This document shows, piece after piece, positions 1-8,974 of a stretch of 64,000 bases of DNA. Both the position numbers and the translations under genes were made by a program. The stretch is from Micromonospora halotolerans (GTDB lineage: Bacteria > Actinomycetota > Actinomycetes > Mycobacteriales > Micromonosporaceae): contig NZ_CP134876.1 in assembly GCF_032108445.1 (NCBI RefSeq), positions 806,001 through 870,000 on the forward strand, given 5' to 3'. How positions within the stretch are numbered: the stretch's first letter is position 1; each line of letters starts with the position of its first letter. The notes beneath the pieces are model-generated. The model saw only the letters and a program-made list of their open reading frames with translations. It made no database searches and was not told the DNA's origin.

Positions 1-1263
1 CTCGGCGGCCATGATCCCGGCGATATGGGCGGTCTCCACCAGGTGCTTGAGCACGTTCTGCCCGTACGACGTCCGGTAGCGCAGCCGGCCGAGCAGGGTG
101 ACCAGCTCCGGGTGGATCTCGGTGATGCCGACCTCGACCAGGGCGTCCTCGGCGGCCCGGTGGCAGAGCTCCTCCACCTCGTGCCGGGCCAGGTCGTAGA
201 CCTCCTCGATCCGGTGCGGGTGGATCCGGCCGTCGAGCACCAGCTTCTCCAGCGTGAGCCGGCCGACCTCCCGGCGCACCGGGTCGAAGCAGGAGAGCAG
301 GACCGCCTCGGGGGTGTCGTCGATGATCAGGTTGACCCCGGTGACCGACTCGAAGGCGCGGATGTTGCGGCCCTCCCGCCCGATGATCCGCCCCTTCATC
401 TCGTCCCCGGGCAGGTGCAGGACGCTGACGACGCTCTCCGCGGTCTGCTCGCTGGCCACCCGCTGGATGGCGTCGACCACGATGTGCCGGGCGCGCTGCT
501 CGGCGGTGCCCCGCGCGTCGGCCTCGATCTCCCGGACCAGCAGCGCGGCTTCCCGCTTGGCCTGCCCCTCGATCGCCTCGACCAGCTCGGCCCGGGCCGC
601 GTCGGCGGTCAGGCCGGCGACCCGCTCCAGCTCGCGGCGGCGCTGCTCCTCGGCCTCGGTGAGCGCCTGCTCCCGCTCCACCAGGGCGGCCTCCCGGGCG
701 GCGAGCGCGGCGCTGGCGGCGGTGAGCTGCCGCTCCCGCTCCGCGAGCCGCTCCACCTCCTCGGTGTGCAGCCGTTCCCGCTCGTCCATCCGGGCGGCCC
801 GCCGCTCGACCTCGGCGGCCTGTTCCCGGGTGGTCGCGGCGAGCACCGCCACCTCCCGCTCGCCGCTGCGCCGGGCGGCGGCGCGGAGCTGATCGGCGTC
901 CGCCTCGGCCTGCTTGTGCGCCCGCTCCAGCACCGTGTCGGCCTCGGCCCGGGCGTCGTCGAGCACCCGCCGGGCCTCGGCCCGGGCCGCCTTCGCCTCG
1001 GCCTTGGCGGCGGCCGCCTCGGTGCGGGCGGCGGCGGCGGCCGACTTGGCCACGTCGATGGTGCTGTTCGCCTCGTCGGCGGCGTTGCGCAGGGCCGCCA
1101 GGGACTGCTCCTGGCGGTCCTTCTCGGCGATGAAGGCCGGATCCTCGGGGGCGGGTGCCAGACTGAGCCGGCGCATGGTGCGCACGCCGAACAGGACGGC
1201 GCCGACCACCACCACGACGAGCAGCAGCACCACCGCCAGGATGACGACGTCGAAGGCGCTCAT
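1..1263 (-). CDS. rny: Ribonuclease Y, 3' end beyond the window
   Basis: This is the N-terminal 421 residues of RNase Y, a membrane-anchored endoribonuclease that starts mRNA decay. The frame reads [20 protein letters not shown] from an ATG at 1263, giving one N-terminal membrane helix. A long charged Ala/Glu/Arg coiled coil follows (about residues 45-220). Next is a KH domain with [10 protein letters not shown] (near residue 300), then the start of the HD domain, where [15 protein letters not shown] is the last readable part. The catalytic HD pair lies outside the window. It follows recX and the BKACE gene in the same direction but has a 684-bp upstream gap, so it probably has its own promoter. 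The family call is secure. Confidence 0.93.
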   Translation of the reverse strand, partial: MSAFDVVILAVVLLLVVVVVGAVLFGVRTMRRLSLAPAPEDPAFIAEKDRQEQSLAALRNAADEANSTIDVAKSAAAAARTEAAAAKAEAKAARAEARRVLDDARAEADTVLERAHKQAEADADQLRAAARRSGEREVAVLAATTREQAAEVERRAARMDERERLHTEEVERLAERERQLTAASAALAAREAALVEREQALTEAEEQRRRELERVAGLTADAARAELVEAIEGQAKREAALLVREIEADARGTAEQRARHIVVDAIQRVASEQTAESVVSVLHLPGDEMKGRIIGREGRNIRAFESVTGVNLIIDDTPEAVLLSCFDPVRREVGRLTLEKLVLDGRIHPHRIEEVYDLARHEVEELCHRAAEDALVEVGITEIHPELVTLLGRLRYRTSYGQNVLKHLVETAHIAGIMAAE

Positions 1264-1947
1264 GCGGCCCCTCCGAGCCGGTGGGCGCCCGCTCCGACCC
1301 GGCCCGGGCAGCCGCCCGGCGAGGAGCGGCCCGCCGCGTCTGGAAGACCGCCGGTGAACCTGTGCCGCCCCGCCATGGCCGCCTCCCCTGAACGTCGGCA
1401 CCGCAGGCGGCGTGCGGACGGCACGCACCTGCGGCTCTGGACGCCCGACCGGAGCGGCTGGCTGTGGGTAGCTTTCCGTCGGCGGTGCCCCCTTCGGGGC
1501 ATCGCCGGCGGCCGGTTGCAGTTGTCGGTCGGCTCCGGACCGACCGTCCGGAGCTGCCGTCAAGGGCCGGTGAAGCTGGCCAAAGTGATGCTGTTCTGTT
1601 ACGCGATCTATGTTGTGCGCTTAGCCTGCGCTGGTCGGGCAAAGTGAGCCTGTATGGCGAGGCTAGGTCTCCAGGGGCCGTTCGGTCAAGAACTCATGAT
1701 CAAACCACCCGGACGGAGAGAAGTTGGAGCGTTACCCAGCGCTGTCCAGATGCCGGACACGGCCGGACAAACCTCGCCGGTCGTGACCTCCCCGGTCGCG
1801 TTCCGGACCTGCTCAGGGCCGCCACACGGCCGTTCTGGGGCGCCGCGCCGGGTGACCTGTCGCCGGCTCCGGCGAGATCACCACTTTTCGCGAGAGTGAC
1901 CCACGTTTCACGGCCCGGCCCGGCCCGGCCCGGCGCCGGCGCCCGAC
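1264..1947. other. 684-bp gap upstream of rny, no convincing gene
   Basis: I see no coding frame here with plausible protein composition; the short frames are arginine- and proline-rich shadows. It holds a hairpin at 1533-1553 with perfect 8-bp arms (CTCCGGAC and GTCCGGAG, 5-base loop) and no T tract. Around 1590-1650 the sequence is noticeably less GC-rich than its surroundings, as expected for an rny promoter, but I could not fix a -10/-35 pair. A CGGCC run at 1911-1935 lies at the BKACE side. Confidence 0.5.
1911..1935. repeat. CGGCC simple repeat, five units
   Basis: Four exact CGGCC units and a fifth reading CGGCG lie just past the stop codon of the BKACE gene (stop at 1948-1950). It is a low-complexity run and could be prone to slippage. 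No function is apparent. Confidence 0.6.
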
Positions 1948-2649
1948 TCAGATCGCGCCGAGGGTGCGGGCCGCCGTCACCAGCGCGAGGTTGTCCGGGG
2001 CCACGCCGCCGTCCGGCAGGACCAGGGTGTCCTCCAGACCGATCCGGGTGTGCAGGCCACGGCGGACGGCTTCGGCGAACACGGGCCAGGTCGCCGGGCC
2101 CTCGCCGTGCAGCAGCACGGGCGGGCGGTCGGCGGGCAGCGCGGCCAGGATGGCGGCGGCGTCGGCGAGGGCCACGTCGACCGGCTCGGCCAGGCACTCG
2201 ACGAGGACCCGCCCGGTCGGCGCCGGCCAGCGGCGCCAGGCGTCGACCGCGGCCACCGTCCAGAGGCCGGCCTCGACCATGACACCCCGCTCGTGCAGGG
2301 CGGCCGCGACGGCCGCCGCGCCCGGTTCGTGGGCGTTGACGGAGGCGAAGTCGGGCAGCACCGTCCAGGCGCGTACGGCGGCGACCCGGTCGGCGGGCTC
2401 GGGGGCGATCCAGGCGCCGGTGCTCACCCCGACGGGCAGGCCGGGCCGGGCGGCCCGGATCGCGGTGACCGCCGCGGCGATCACGGCCGGGTCGAGCGAC
2501 TCGGCGCCGTCGGCGCCGCGCGGGTGCACGTGCACGGCCGCCGCGCACCTGACCGCGTCGGCCGCCAGCTCGTCGGGCGTCACCGGCACCGCCGGATGCT
2601 CCGGTCGGCGCCGCCCGCCGTTCAGACACGCCTTCAACACGCCGCACAC
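1948..2649 (-). CDS. BKACE-family beta-keto acid cleavage enzyme
   Basis: The 233-residue product matches the BKACE (DUF849, 3-keto-5-aminohexanoate cleavage) family. These Zn-dependent TIM-barrel enzymes condense a beta-keto acid with acetyl-CoA to give acetoacetate and a CoA ester. Visible hallmarks are the N-terminal LKACLNGGR, the metal-site strand HVHPRG (about residues 40-45), GVSTGAW and a C-terminal RIGLEDTLVLPDG. It is shorter than the usual 270-300 residues, and the segment between LNGGR and HVHPR looks compact. The ATG at 2649 is the only good start. The substrate cannot be read from sequence. It lies 39 bp after recX on the same strand but is not a usual recA-operon member. Confidence 0.75.
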   Translation of the reverse strand: MCGVLKACLNGGRRRPEHPAVPVTPDELAADAVRCAAAVHVHPRGADGAESLDPAVIAAAVTAIRAARPGLPVGVSTGAWIAPEPADRVAAVRAWTVLPDFASVNAHEPGAAAVAAALHERGVMVEAGLWTVAAVDAWRRWPAPTGRVLVECLAEPVDVALADAAAILAALPADRPPVLLHGEGPATWPVFAEAVRRGLHTRIGLEDTLVLPDGGVAPDNLALVTAARTLGAI

Positions 2650-2688
2650 CTTCCTCAGGAGTGGATCCGGACGTCGTCCCGGCCGGGG

Positions 2689-3387
2689 TCAGTCGAGGGG
2701 GCGGGAGGCGGGGTCGAGGTCGTGCTCGGCGTCGGCCAGGGCGTCCGCGTCGATGTGCTCGGCGAACTCGGCCGCCTCGGCGCTCTGCGCGGCCAGCGCG
2801 TCCTTGACCGCCCGGATGGCCACGCCGGCCGGGTAGCCCTTGCGAGCCAGCATGCCGACCAGGCGGCGGAACACCGCGTCGGGCTCACCCCGGGTCGCGC
2901 GCAGCTTCCGGTCCACCAGGGCGCGGGCGGTCTCCGCCTCGGTCTCCTCGTCCAGCTCGTCGAGGGCCTCGCTGGCCACCTCACCGTCGACGCCGCGCTG
3001 GCGCAGCTCGTTGGCGAGCGCCCGGCGGGCCAGCCCGCGGCCGTTGTGCCGGCTGCTCACCCAGGCGCGGGCGAAGGCGGCGTCGTCGACGATGCCGACC
3101 TCGTCGTAGCGGTCGAGGACCTGGTCGGCGACCTCCTCGGAGATGCCCCGCTTCGCCAGGGCGCCGGCCAGCTCGGCACGGGTGCGCGGCCGGACCGCGA
3201 GCTGCCGCAGGCAGATCTCCCGGGCCACTTCGGCCTCGTCGCGGGGCGGCGTGGGGGTCGCCTCGGCATCGGGCTCCTCGGCCCGGCCCCGGCGGCCGCG
3301 GCGCGGCCGGGGTGGAGTGGTGGCGTCACCCGTGCGGGGCGGGCTGGCATCCCAGCCCCGCCCCGTACGGGCGCGTCGTCCTGCCAC
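2689..3387 (-). CDS. recX: RecX, regulator of RecA
   Basis: The 232-residue protein is RecX, which binds in the groove of RecA filaments and limits their extension. An Arg/Pro-rich N-terminal tail of about 50 residues precedes the three-helix RecX repeats. These begin at about residue 55 with AREICLRQLAVRPRTRAELAGAL and include YDEVGIVDDAAFARAWVSSR and LARKGYPAGVAIRAVKDAL. It starts 14 bp after the recA stop and is almost certainly co-transcribed with recA, the standard arrangement in actinobacteria. The C-terminal 25 residues are acidic. The long N-terminal tail is typical of high-GC relatives, although a later start cannot be excluded. Confidence 0.93.
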   Translation of the reverse strand: MAGRRARTGRGWDASPPRTGDATTPPRPRRGRRGRAEEPDAEATPTPPRDEAEVAREICLRQLAVRPRTRAELAGALAKRGISEEVADQVLDRYDEVGIVDDAAFARAWVSSRHNGRGLARRALANELRQRGVDGEVASEALDELDEETEAETARALVDRKLRATRGEPDAVFRRLVGMLARKGYPAGVAIRAVKDALAAQSAEAAEFAEHIDADALADAEHDLDPASRPLD

Positions 3388-3401
3388 GGGTCAGCCGGGG
3401 A

Positions 3402-4448
3402 TCAGAAGTCGACCGGCGGCAGCTCCGGGCCGCCGGCGGCATCGCCCGCGCCGGTGCCGACGCCGAGCTTCTCCAGGATCTTCTTCTCGATCTCGGCCGC
3501 CACGTCCGGGTTCTCCCGGAGGAACTCGCGGGCCTTCTCCTTGCCCTGGCCGAGCTGGTCGCCGTCGTACGTGTACCAGGCGCCGGACTTGCGGATGATC
3601 GCCTGCTCCACGCCGACGTCGATCAGCGAGCCCTCGCGGGAGATGCCCTTGCCGTACATGATGTCGAACTCGGCCTGCTTGAACGGCGCGGCGACCTTGT
3701 TCTTCACGACCTTGACGCGGGTGCGGTTGCCGACCACGTCGGTGCCGTCCTTGAGGCTCTCGATGCGGCGCACGTCGAGCCGGACCGAGGCGTAGAACTT
3801 CAGCGCGCGACCACCGGTCGTGGTCTCCGGGCTGCCGAACATCACGCCGATCTTCTCGCGGAGCTGGTTGATGAAGATCGCCGTGGTGCCGGTGTTGTTG
3901 AGCACACCGGTGATCTTCCGCAGCGCCTGGCTCATCAGCCGGGCCTGCAGACCCACGTGGCTGTCGCCCATCTCGCCCTCGATCTCGGCGCGCGGCACCA
4001 GGGCCGCGACCGAGTCGATCACGATGATGTCGATCGCGCCGGAGCGGACCAGCATGTCGGCGATCTCCAGCGCCTGCTCGCCGGTGTCCGGCTGGGAGAC
4101 CAGCAGGGCGTCGGTGTCGACGCCGAGGGCCTTCGCGTATTCCGGGTCGAGCGCGTGCTCGGCGTCGATGAAGGCGGCGATGCCGCCGGCCCGCTGCGCG
4201 TTGGCCACCGCGTGCAGGGCCACCGTGGTCTTACCGCTGGACTCGGGACCGTAGATCTCGACGACCCGGCCGCGGGGCAGACCGCCCACGCCGAGCGCCA
4301 CGTCGAGCGCGATGGAGCTGGTCGGAATGACCGCCGTCTGGACGACAGGCCGCTCCCCCAGGCGCATCACCGAACCCTTGCCGAACTGCTTGTCGATCTG
4401 AGCGAGAGCAAGGTCGAGTGCCTTCTCCCGGTCGGGCCCTGCCGCCAT
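3402..4448 (-). CDS. recA: Recombinase RecA
   Basis: RecA forms ATP-dependent filaments on single-stranded DNA, performs strand exchange and triggers LexA autocleavage. From the ATG at 4448 ([20 protein letters not shown]) the protein has 348 residues, the usual actinobacterial length. An upstream in-frame ATG at 4496 would add 16 atypical residues. The Walker A motif GPESSGKT is at residues 67-74. The MAW signature region ([14 protein letters not shown]) and the GVxTGGRALK-type DNA-binding loop are intact, with no intein. The leader holds a RecA-NDp-like promoter at 4503-4525 and a LexA-type box at 4580-4595. recX follows after 14 bp. Confidence 0.98.
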   Translation of the reverse strand: MAAGPDREKALDLALAQIDKQFGKGSVMRLGERPVVQTAVIPTSSIALDVALGVGGLPRGRVVEIYGPESSGKTTVALHAVANAQRAGGIAAFIDAEHALDPEYAKALGVDTDALLVSQPDTGEQALEIADMLVRSGAIDIIVIDSVAALVPRAEIEGEMGDSHVGLQARLMSQALRKITGVLNNTGTTAIFINQLREKIGVMFGSPETTTGGRALKFYASVRLDVRRIESLKDGTDVVGNRTRVKVVKNKVAAPFKQAEFDIMYGKGISREGSLIDVGVEQAIIRKSGAWYTYDGDQLGQGKEKAREFLRENPDVAAEIEKKILEKLGVGTGAGDAAGGPELPPVDF

Positions 4449-4502
4449 CGTTGCCACCCCTGCCTTCGCCGGCGTCTTTCCTGAGCTTCGCGTCACGCGG
4501 AC

Positions 4503-4525
4503 ACGCTAGGCGCTGGGTCCGACAG
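4503..4525 (-). promoter_or_regulatory. Candidate RecA-NDp (PafBC-type) promoter of recA
   Basis: On the minus strand the sequence reads CTGTCGGAC, eight bases, then TAGCGT, ending 54 bp before the recA ATG. The published actinobacterial LexA-independent damage promoter is TTGTCRGTG-N8-TANNNT. Spacing and the TGTCG core match exactly; the GTG part reads GAC here. PafBC is the known activator of such promoters in mycobacteria. Its use here is inferred. Confidence 0.6.
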
Positions 4526-4579
4526 AAAACCAGCCGACGGGCCGCGAGCTGTGGACGAGCACCCCGCTGTGGACAATAG

Positions 4580-4595
4580 CCGAACAGGTGTACGA
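4580..4595. promoter_or_regulatory. LexA-type SOS box upstream of recA
   Basis: CCGAACAGGTGTACGA matches 12 of the 14 fixed positions of the actinobacterial SOS box TCGAACANNTGTTCGA. It lies about 55 bp upstream of the candidate -35 region of recA and just after the DUF3046 stop. LexA repression of recA is the expected role. Confidence 0.7.
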
Positions 4596-4632
4596 CTCGA
4601 CAAGCGACACGCGGAACCGGCGAAAAGGCTGC

Positions 4633-4833
4633 TCAGCGTAGTCGCGCGGGTACCCGGTCGGGATACGCGGCGACGACCGCGCGCCACACCACGTGCGTCT
4701 CCATCCCCGCCGCCAGGGCCTGCTCGATGGTCCGCCCGCCGAGCTGGGACAGCACCTGGTCGCTGGCGATGCTGGCCGCGTAGCCCGGCCCGAACGCCTC
4801 CGCCAGTCGCGTCCAGAAGTCGGTCAGCCGCAC
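4633..4833 (-). CDS. DUF3046 small protein
   Basis: This 66-residue protein (MRLTDFWTRLAEAFGPGYAASIASDQVLSQLGGRT...) belongs to DUF3046, a small actinobacterial family commonly found just upstream of recA. Its function is unknown. The start is a GTG at 4833 behind a strong GGAGG. It begins 3 bp after the MFS stop codon, so the two are probably co-transcribed. No membrane segment or catalytic motif is visible. Confidence 0.85.
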   Translation of the reverse strand: MRLTDFWTRLAEAFGPGYAASIASDQVLSQLGGRTIEQALAAGMETHVVWRAVVAAYPDRVPARLR

Positions 4834-4836
4834 GTG

Positions 4837-6180
4837 TCACTCCTCCTTGTCGGGCAGGTCGTCCGAAGGGCGCCGGAGCTCGTCCGGCGCCTCGACCGGC
4901 GCCGGACGCAACGCTAGCGCCACCAGCGGCACCACCGCGATCGCCGCCAGCAGGGTCAGCGTCGGATAACCCACGGCCCGCATGACAAACCCGCTCGCCG
5001 CCGCCGCGCCCGCCCCGGCCAGCCCCATGACCAGGTCGGACAGGCCCTGCACGCCGGGCCGGTCGGCGGTGGGCACCGACTCCGACAGCAGGGTCGAGCC
5101 GGCCACCATGGTGCCCGACCAGCCCAGCCCGAGCAGGGCCAGACCCACCGAGAGCAGCGGGGTGTGGTGCCCGGCGGTGCCGGCGACCGCGCAGGCGGCC
5201 AGCAGCAGGGCCACCCCGCCGAGGATCACCGGGCGCCGGCCCAGCCGGTCGGTGAGCCAGCCGACCAGCGGGGAGAGCGCGTACATGCCGGCGATGTGCA
5301 GGCTGAGCACGATGCCGACCACCCGGAGCACGTCGGCGTCGGAGTGCGACTCGCCGAGGCGTACCGGGGTCATCGACATCACGGCGACCATCACGAGGTG
5401 GCCCACGGCCACGGCGGCGATGCCGAGGCGGGCGGCGGGCCGGCCGCGTACCGTGCGCCACGCCCCGACCATGCCCGCGCGGCGCCGGGCGGTCCCACCC
5501 GGCGCCGGGACCGGGTCGGCCGGGGTCTCGGCCGCCGCCAGCCGGCGGGCGGTGAGCAGCGGGTCCGGCCGGAGCAGGACGGCCAGTACGACGGCGGCCA
5601 GCACGAACGCGGCGGCGCTGAAGGCGAACGGGCCGGCCAGCGCCGGCAGGCCCCAGCCGCGGGTGGTGGCGTCGGCGAGCGCGGCGAAGTTCGGCGCGGC
5701 CACCGCACCGATGGTGGTGGCCCAGACGACCAGCGAGAGCTGGCGCCCCCGGCGGGCCGGCTCGGCCAGGTCCACGGCCGTGTAGCGGGCCTGGAGGTTG
5801 GCCGCGGTCCCGCCGCCGAAGAGCAGCATGCCGAGGAAGAGCAGCGGCACCACGTGCACCACGGTGGAGACCACCACGAGCACGCCCCCGACCGCCCCGA
5901 CCAGGTACGCGGTGACCAGCCCCGGCCGGCGCCCCCGGGCCGCCATGATCCGGGTGACCGGCACGGCGAGCAGCGCGGCGCCGACCACCCCGGCGCTCTG
6001 CGCCACCCCGGCCAGGGCGGTGCCGGCGACCCGGGCGGCGAGCAGCGCGCCGACCGAGATGCCGATGGTGACGCCGATGCCGCCGATGATCTGGGTGAGG
6101 AAGAGCAGCCGGACGGTGCGCCGCTGGATCGGGGCGACGTCGAGCCGGCTCGGTGCCGGCGCGGTCAGGTCGGTGGCCAT
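4837..6180 (-). CDS. MFS transporter, drug-efflux type
   Basis: This 447-residue major facilitator protein has about 12 hydrophobic segments, starting with TVRLLFLTQIIGGIGVTIGI (residues 21-40). A loop near residues 190-230 (LTARRLAAAETPADPVPAPGG) separates the two six-helix halves. WLTDRLGRRPVILGG is the MFS signature loop of the second half. The ATG at 6180 has AGGAG upstream; an ATG at 6222 would add 14 residues with no good ribosome site. The DUF3046 gene follows directly. The substrate cannot be assigned. Membrane-embedded exporters of this shape usually move drugs or metabolites by proton antiport. Confidence 0.85.
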   Translation of the reverse strand: MATDLTAPAPSRLDVAPIQRRTVRLLFLTQIIGGIGVTIGISVGALLAARVAGTALAGVAQSAGVVGAALLAVPVTRIMAARGRRPGLVTAYLVGAVGGVLVVVSTVVHVVPLLFLGMLLFGGGTAANLQARYTAVDLAEPARRGRQLSLVVWATTIGAVAAPNFAALADATTRGWGLPALAGPFAFSAAAFVLAAVVLAVLLRPDPLLTARRLAAAETPADPVPAPGGTARRRAGMVGAWRTVRGRPAARLGIAAVAVGHLVMVAVMSMTPVRLGESHSDADVLRVVGIVLSLHIAGMYALSPLVGWLTDRLGRRPVILGGVALLLAACAVAGTAGHHTPLLSVGLALLGLGWSGTMVAGSTLLSESVPTADRPGVQGLSDLVMGLAGAGAAAASGFVMRAVGYPTLTLLAAIAVVPLVALALRPAPVEAPDELRRPSDDLPDKEE

Positions 6181-6250
6181 GGCGGATGCTCCTGGGGGTA
6201 AGGGGTGACCATCCTCCCGCACCCGACCCGGTCGGGGGCACCCGGTTTCG

Positions 6251-7393
6251 CTACAGGCCGAGCCCCCGGCCGATGATCTCCTTCATGATCTCGGTGGTGC
6301 CGCCGTAGATGGTCTGCACCCGGCTGTCCAGCCAGGCCTTCGCCACCGGGTACTCCAGCATGAAGCCGTAGCCGCCGTGCAGCTGCACGCAGCGGTCGGC
6401 CACCCGGTTCTGCAGCTCGGTGGTCCACCACTTGGCCTTCGCCGCGTCGGTCACCGAGAGCCGGCCGGCGTTGTACTCGGCCACGCAGTGGTTGACGAAC
6501 GTCCGCGCGATGGTGACCTCGGTGTCCAGCTCGGCCAGGAGGAACCGGTTGTGCTGGAACCGCCCGATCGGCCGGCCGAACGCCTCCCGGGAGCGGGCGT
6601 AGTCGAGGGTGAGCGCGAGCAGCTTCTCCGCGGCGGCCACCGCGGCGACCGCGATGCTGAGCCGCTCCCGGGGCAGGTTGGCCATCAGGTGGTAGAAGCC
6701 GTGGTTCTCGGTGCCGACCAGGTTCTCCGCCGGCACCCGGCAGTCGTCGAAGAACAGCTCGGCCGTGTCGTTGGCCTTCAGGCCGACCTTGGCCAGCCGC
6801 CGGCCCCGGGTGAAGCCGGGCGTGCCGGTCTCCACCACGATCAGGCTCACCCCGTGCGCGCCCTGGTCGGGGGCGGTCTTGGCGACCACCACCACGAGGT
6901 CGGCCAGCTCGCCGTTGGTGATGAACGTCTTCTGCCCGTTGAGCACCCAGCTGTCGCCGTCGCGGACCGCGCTCGTGCGGATGCCGGCCAGGTCGCTGCC
7001 CGCACCCGGCTCGCTCATCGCGATGGCGGTGACCAGGTCGCCGGAGCAGAAGCCCGGGAGCCAGCGCTTGCGCTGGTCGTCGGTGGTCAGCTCGGTCAGG
7101 TACGGGGCCACCACGTCGTTGTGCAGCCCGAAGCCCAGGCCGCTGCAGCCGGCCGCGACGATCTCCTCGTCGAGCACCGCGTTGAACCGGAAGTCGCGCT
7201 GCCCGCCGCCGCCGTGCTCGGGGTCCACGTCCATGCCGAGCAGCCCGGCCGCGCCCGCCCGGCGCCACACCTCCCGGTCGACGATCCCGTCGGCCTCCCA
7301 GCGCTCGTGGTGCGGGACGGCCTCGCGGGCGAGGAACTGCCGGCACAGGTCCCGGAACTCCTGGTGGACGGGCTCGTAGAGATGCTGCTCCAT
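6251..7393 (-). CDS. Acyl-CoA dehydrogenase, long-chain (LCAD) type
   Basis: The 380-residue flavoenzyme performs alpha,beta-dehydrogenation of acyl-CoA in fatty-acid or branched-acid degradation. All three domains are present: a helical N-terminus, the beta domain with FAD-contacting AIAMSEPGAGSD (residues 124-135), and the C-terminal helical domain ending QTIYGGTTEIMKEIIGR. The usual short-chain base (Glu in YEGT) is Gly here, but Glu243 in LPRERLSIA occupies the base position used by LCAD and isovaleryl-CoA dehydrogenase, so it should be active. The ATG at 7393 has CAGACT seven bases upstream, placed as a leaderless -10. No partner flavoprotein or thioesterase gene is adjacent. Confidence 0.88.
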   Translation of the reverse strand: MEQHLYEPVHQEFRDLCRQFLAREAVPHHERWEADGIVDREVWRRAGAAGLLGMDVDPEHGGGGQRDFRFNAVLDEEIVAAGCSGLGFGLHNDVVAPYLTELTTDDQRKRWLPGFCSGDLVTAIAMSEPGAGSDLAGIRTSAVRDGDSWVLNGQKTFITNGELADLVVVVAKTAPDQGAHGVSLIVVETGTPGFTRGRRLAKVGLKANDTAELFFDDCRVPAENLVGTENHGFYHLMANLPRERLSIAVAAVAAAEKLLALTLDYARSREAFGRPIGRFQHNRFLLAELDTEVTIARTFVNHCVAEYNAGRLSVTDAAKAKWWTTELQNRVADRCVQLHGGYGFMLEYPVAKAWLDSRVQTIYGGTTEIMKEIIGRGLGL

Positions 7394-7443
7394 GGCGGCC
7401 AGTCTGGCACCGCCCGCCCCCGCTGCCCAGAGGTGATCCGCGG

Positions 7444-8166
7444 TCAACCCCACCAGGTGGCGTCGGTGACCGGGACGAAGCCGAGCGAGGCGTAGAGCGG
7501 GCGGCCGGCGCGGGCCGCGGTGAGCGTCATCGGCACGTCGCCGAGCCGGCCGAGGACGCCGCGCAGCAGGGCCCGCCCCACGCCCCGGGAGCGGTGCTCC
7601 GGCAGGCTGGTCATCCAGTAGAGGCCGACACCCTCCTCCCGGACGGTCAGGCAGGCGCCGGCGGGCGCGCCGTCCCGGTGGACCAGGAAGAACCGCACCT
7701 CGGGGCGGGCCAGGAGGGCGGCCGGGAACGCCTCGCCGGGGCGGCGCGGCCGGAAGTGGTCCAGGGGGAAGCCGCGCACCACCACGTCCTCGGCGGTGTC
7801 GAGCTGGTCGGGGCGCTCGACCGGGGTCACCGGCAGGGACGGGTCGGGCAGCGCCGCCGGGCGGCGGACCATCACCGGCATGCTGCGCGGGCTGAGGCCG
7901 AGGTCGGTGAGGTCCACCGAGGCGTACTGGTCCTCGACGGTGACCGGGCCGGTGCGCCGGCGGACCAGGTCGGCCAGCGCGGCCCGGTCGTCCGGGGCCG
8001 GGTCCGGGTCGCGCAGCAGGATCCGCAGCCCGGCGCGGTGGTCGCCGATCACCGCGAGGAAGCCGGGCCGGTGCAGCAACGTGTGGCCCCGCGCGTCGGC
8101 CAGCGCCGTCCAGAGGGCGGCGGCGTTGCGCACGGACAGGTCGAGGTCGGCGGTGGTGGCGGTCAT
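7444..8166 (-). CDS. GNAT-family N-acetyltransferase
   Basis: The 240-residue protein carries a GNAT fold in its C-terminal half. The acetyl-CoA loop is EHRSRGVGRALLRGVL (about residues 195-210), preceded by the strand AGACLTVREEGVGLYWMTSLP. The N-terminal 110 residues do not resemble a catalytic domain and may be a degenerate second GNAT-like half. The ATG at 8166 follows the -10-like TAGCGT at 8174-8179 on the minus strand by seven bases, so the mRNA may be leaderless. It is divergent from the dehydratase/VOC gene. The substrate is unknown. Confidence 0.75.
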   Translation of the reverse strand: MTATTADLDLSVRNAAALWTALADARGHTLLHRPGFLAVIGDHRAGLRILLRDPDPAPDDRAALADLVRRRTGPVTVEDQYASVDLTDLGLSPRSMPVMVRRPAALPDPSLPVTPVERPDQLDTAEDVVVRGFPLDHFRPRRPGEAFPAALLARPEVRFFLVHRDGAPAGACLTVREEGVGLYWMTSLPEHRSRGVGRALLRGVLGRLGDVPMTLTAARAGRPLYASLGFVPVTDATWWG

Positions 8167-8260
8167 GCCGCCGACGCTACGGCCCGGGCCGCCCGCCGCG
8201 CAGGTCCATTCCCCCGCCGTGGCACTGGTCCAAAACCCCGGGGTACGCCAGCATGGCGGG

Positions 8261-8914
8261 ATGAGCACCCTGACCGGAGCGCAGATCGCCGACGCCGCCC
8301 TGGACGGGTGGACCTACCTGCTCGGCGCGCTGCACACCCGCATCCGCACGCCGGACTTCGCCGCCGGGCTGTCGCTCGTGGACGCCATCGGCGCGGAGGC
8401 CGAGCGGCGGGACCACCATCCCGACCTGGACCTGCGTTACACCCATGTGGACGTGCGGCTCTGGTCGCACGATGTGGGCGGGGTCACCGACCGCGACATC
8501 CGGCTCGCCCGGGCCATCTCCGCGCTCGCCGCCGAGGCCGGCCTGTCGCCGGCGCACACCGGCGTGGCCCGGCTCGAACTCGCCCTGGACAGCCCGGATT
8601 CCGCCGCCGTGCTGCCGTTCTGGCAGGCGGTGCTGGCGGTGCCGCACCGGGCCGGGCCGGGGGCGGGTGACGAGGTACGCGATCCGGCCGGCGCGCTGCC
8701 CACGGTGTGGTTCCAGGAGTCGGGACGCGAGGAGCCCCGCCAGCGCTGGCACCCCGACGTGTGGGTGGACCCGGCGGAGGTGCGGCCGCGCATCGAGGCC
8801 GCGCTCGCCGCCGGGGGGACGCTGGTGAGCGACGAGGCGGCACCGCACTTCTGGGTGCTCGCCGACCCGGACGGCAACCGCGTCTGCCTCTGCACGTCAC
8901 AGGGCCGCGACTGA
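8261..8914 (+). CDS. Pterin-4a-carbinolamine dehydratase-like / VOC fusion
   Basis: The 217-residue protein joins two small folds. Residues 1-95 (ADAALDGWTYLLGALHTRIRTPDF... RRDHHPDLDLRYTHVDVRLWSHDVGGVTDRDIRLA) match 4a-hydroxytetrahydrobiopterin dehydratase, including the HHPD and HDVGGVTxRD signature region with its active-site His residues. Residues 105-217 are a glyoxalase/VOC-like domain ending FWVLADPDGNRVCLCTS. PCD enzymes dehydrate the pterin carbinolamine formed by aromatic amino-acid hydroxylases, but no such hydroxylase is nearby. The VOC half keeps few metal-ligand candidates. The ATG at 8261 follows CAGCAT by six bases, consistent with a leaderless transcript. Confidence 0.8.
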   Translation: MSTLTGAQIADAALDGWTYLLGALHTRIRTPDFAAGLSLVDAIGAEAERRDHHPDLDLRYTHVDVRLWSHDVGGVTDRDIRLARAISALAAEAGLSPAHTGVARLELALDSPDSAAVLPFWQAVLAVPHRAGPGAGDEVRDPAGALPTVWFQESGREEPRQRWHPDVWVDPAEVRPRIEAALAAGGTLVSDEAAPHFWVLADPDGNRVCLCTSQGRD

Positions 8915-8953
8915 GCCGCCGCCCGAGGTGTATGACGGGAGCCCGGACCCGTC

Positions 8954-8974
8954 AGGAGGGCCCCCTCCGTCACC
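8954..8974. repeat. GGGCCCCC palindromic element, variant copy
   Basis: AGGAGGGCCCCCTCCGTCAC resembles the longer elements at 13180 and 60940. It lies between the convergent PCD-VOC and UdgX genes and overlaps the UdgX stop codon. Its palindromic core (GGAGGGCCCCCTCC) could form a terminator stem for both genes. Confidence 0.5.

Noticed and set aside
1260..1502. An 80-codon minus-strand frame upstream of rny
   Set aside because: Its composition (Arg/Gly/Ala) is that of a random frame at this GC content, and no ribosome site or domain supports it.
25..1647. A 540-codon plus-strand frame at the left edge
   Set aside because: It is antisense to rny, which reads as a clear RNase Y with coiled coil and KH domain.
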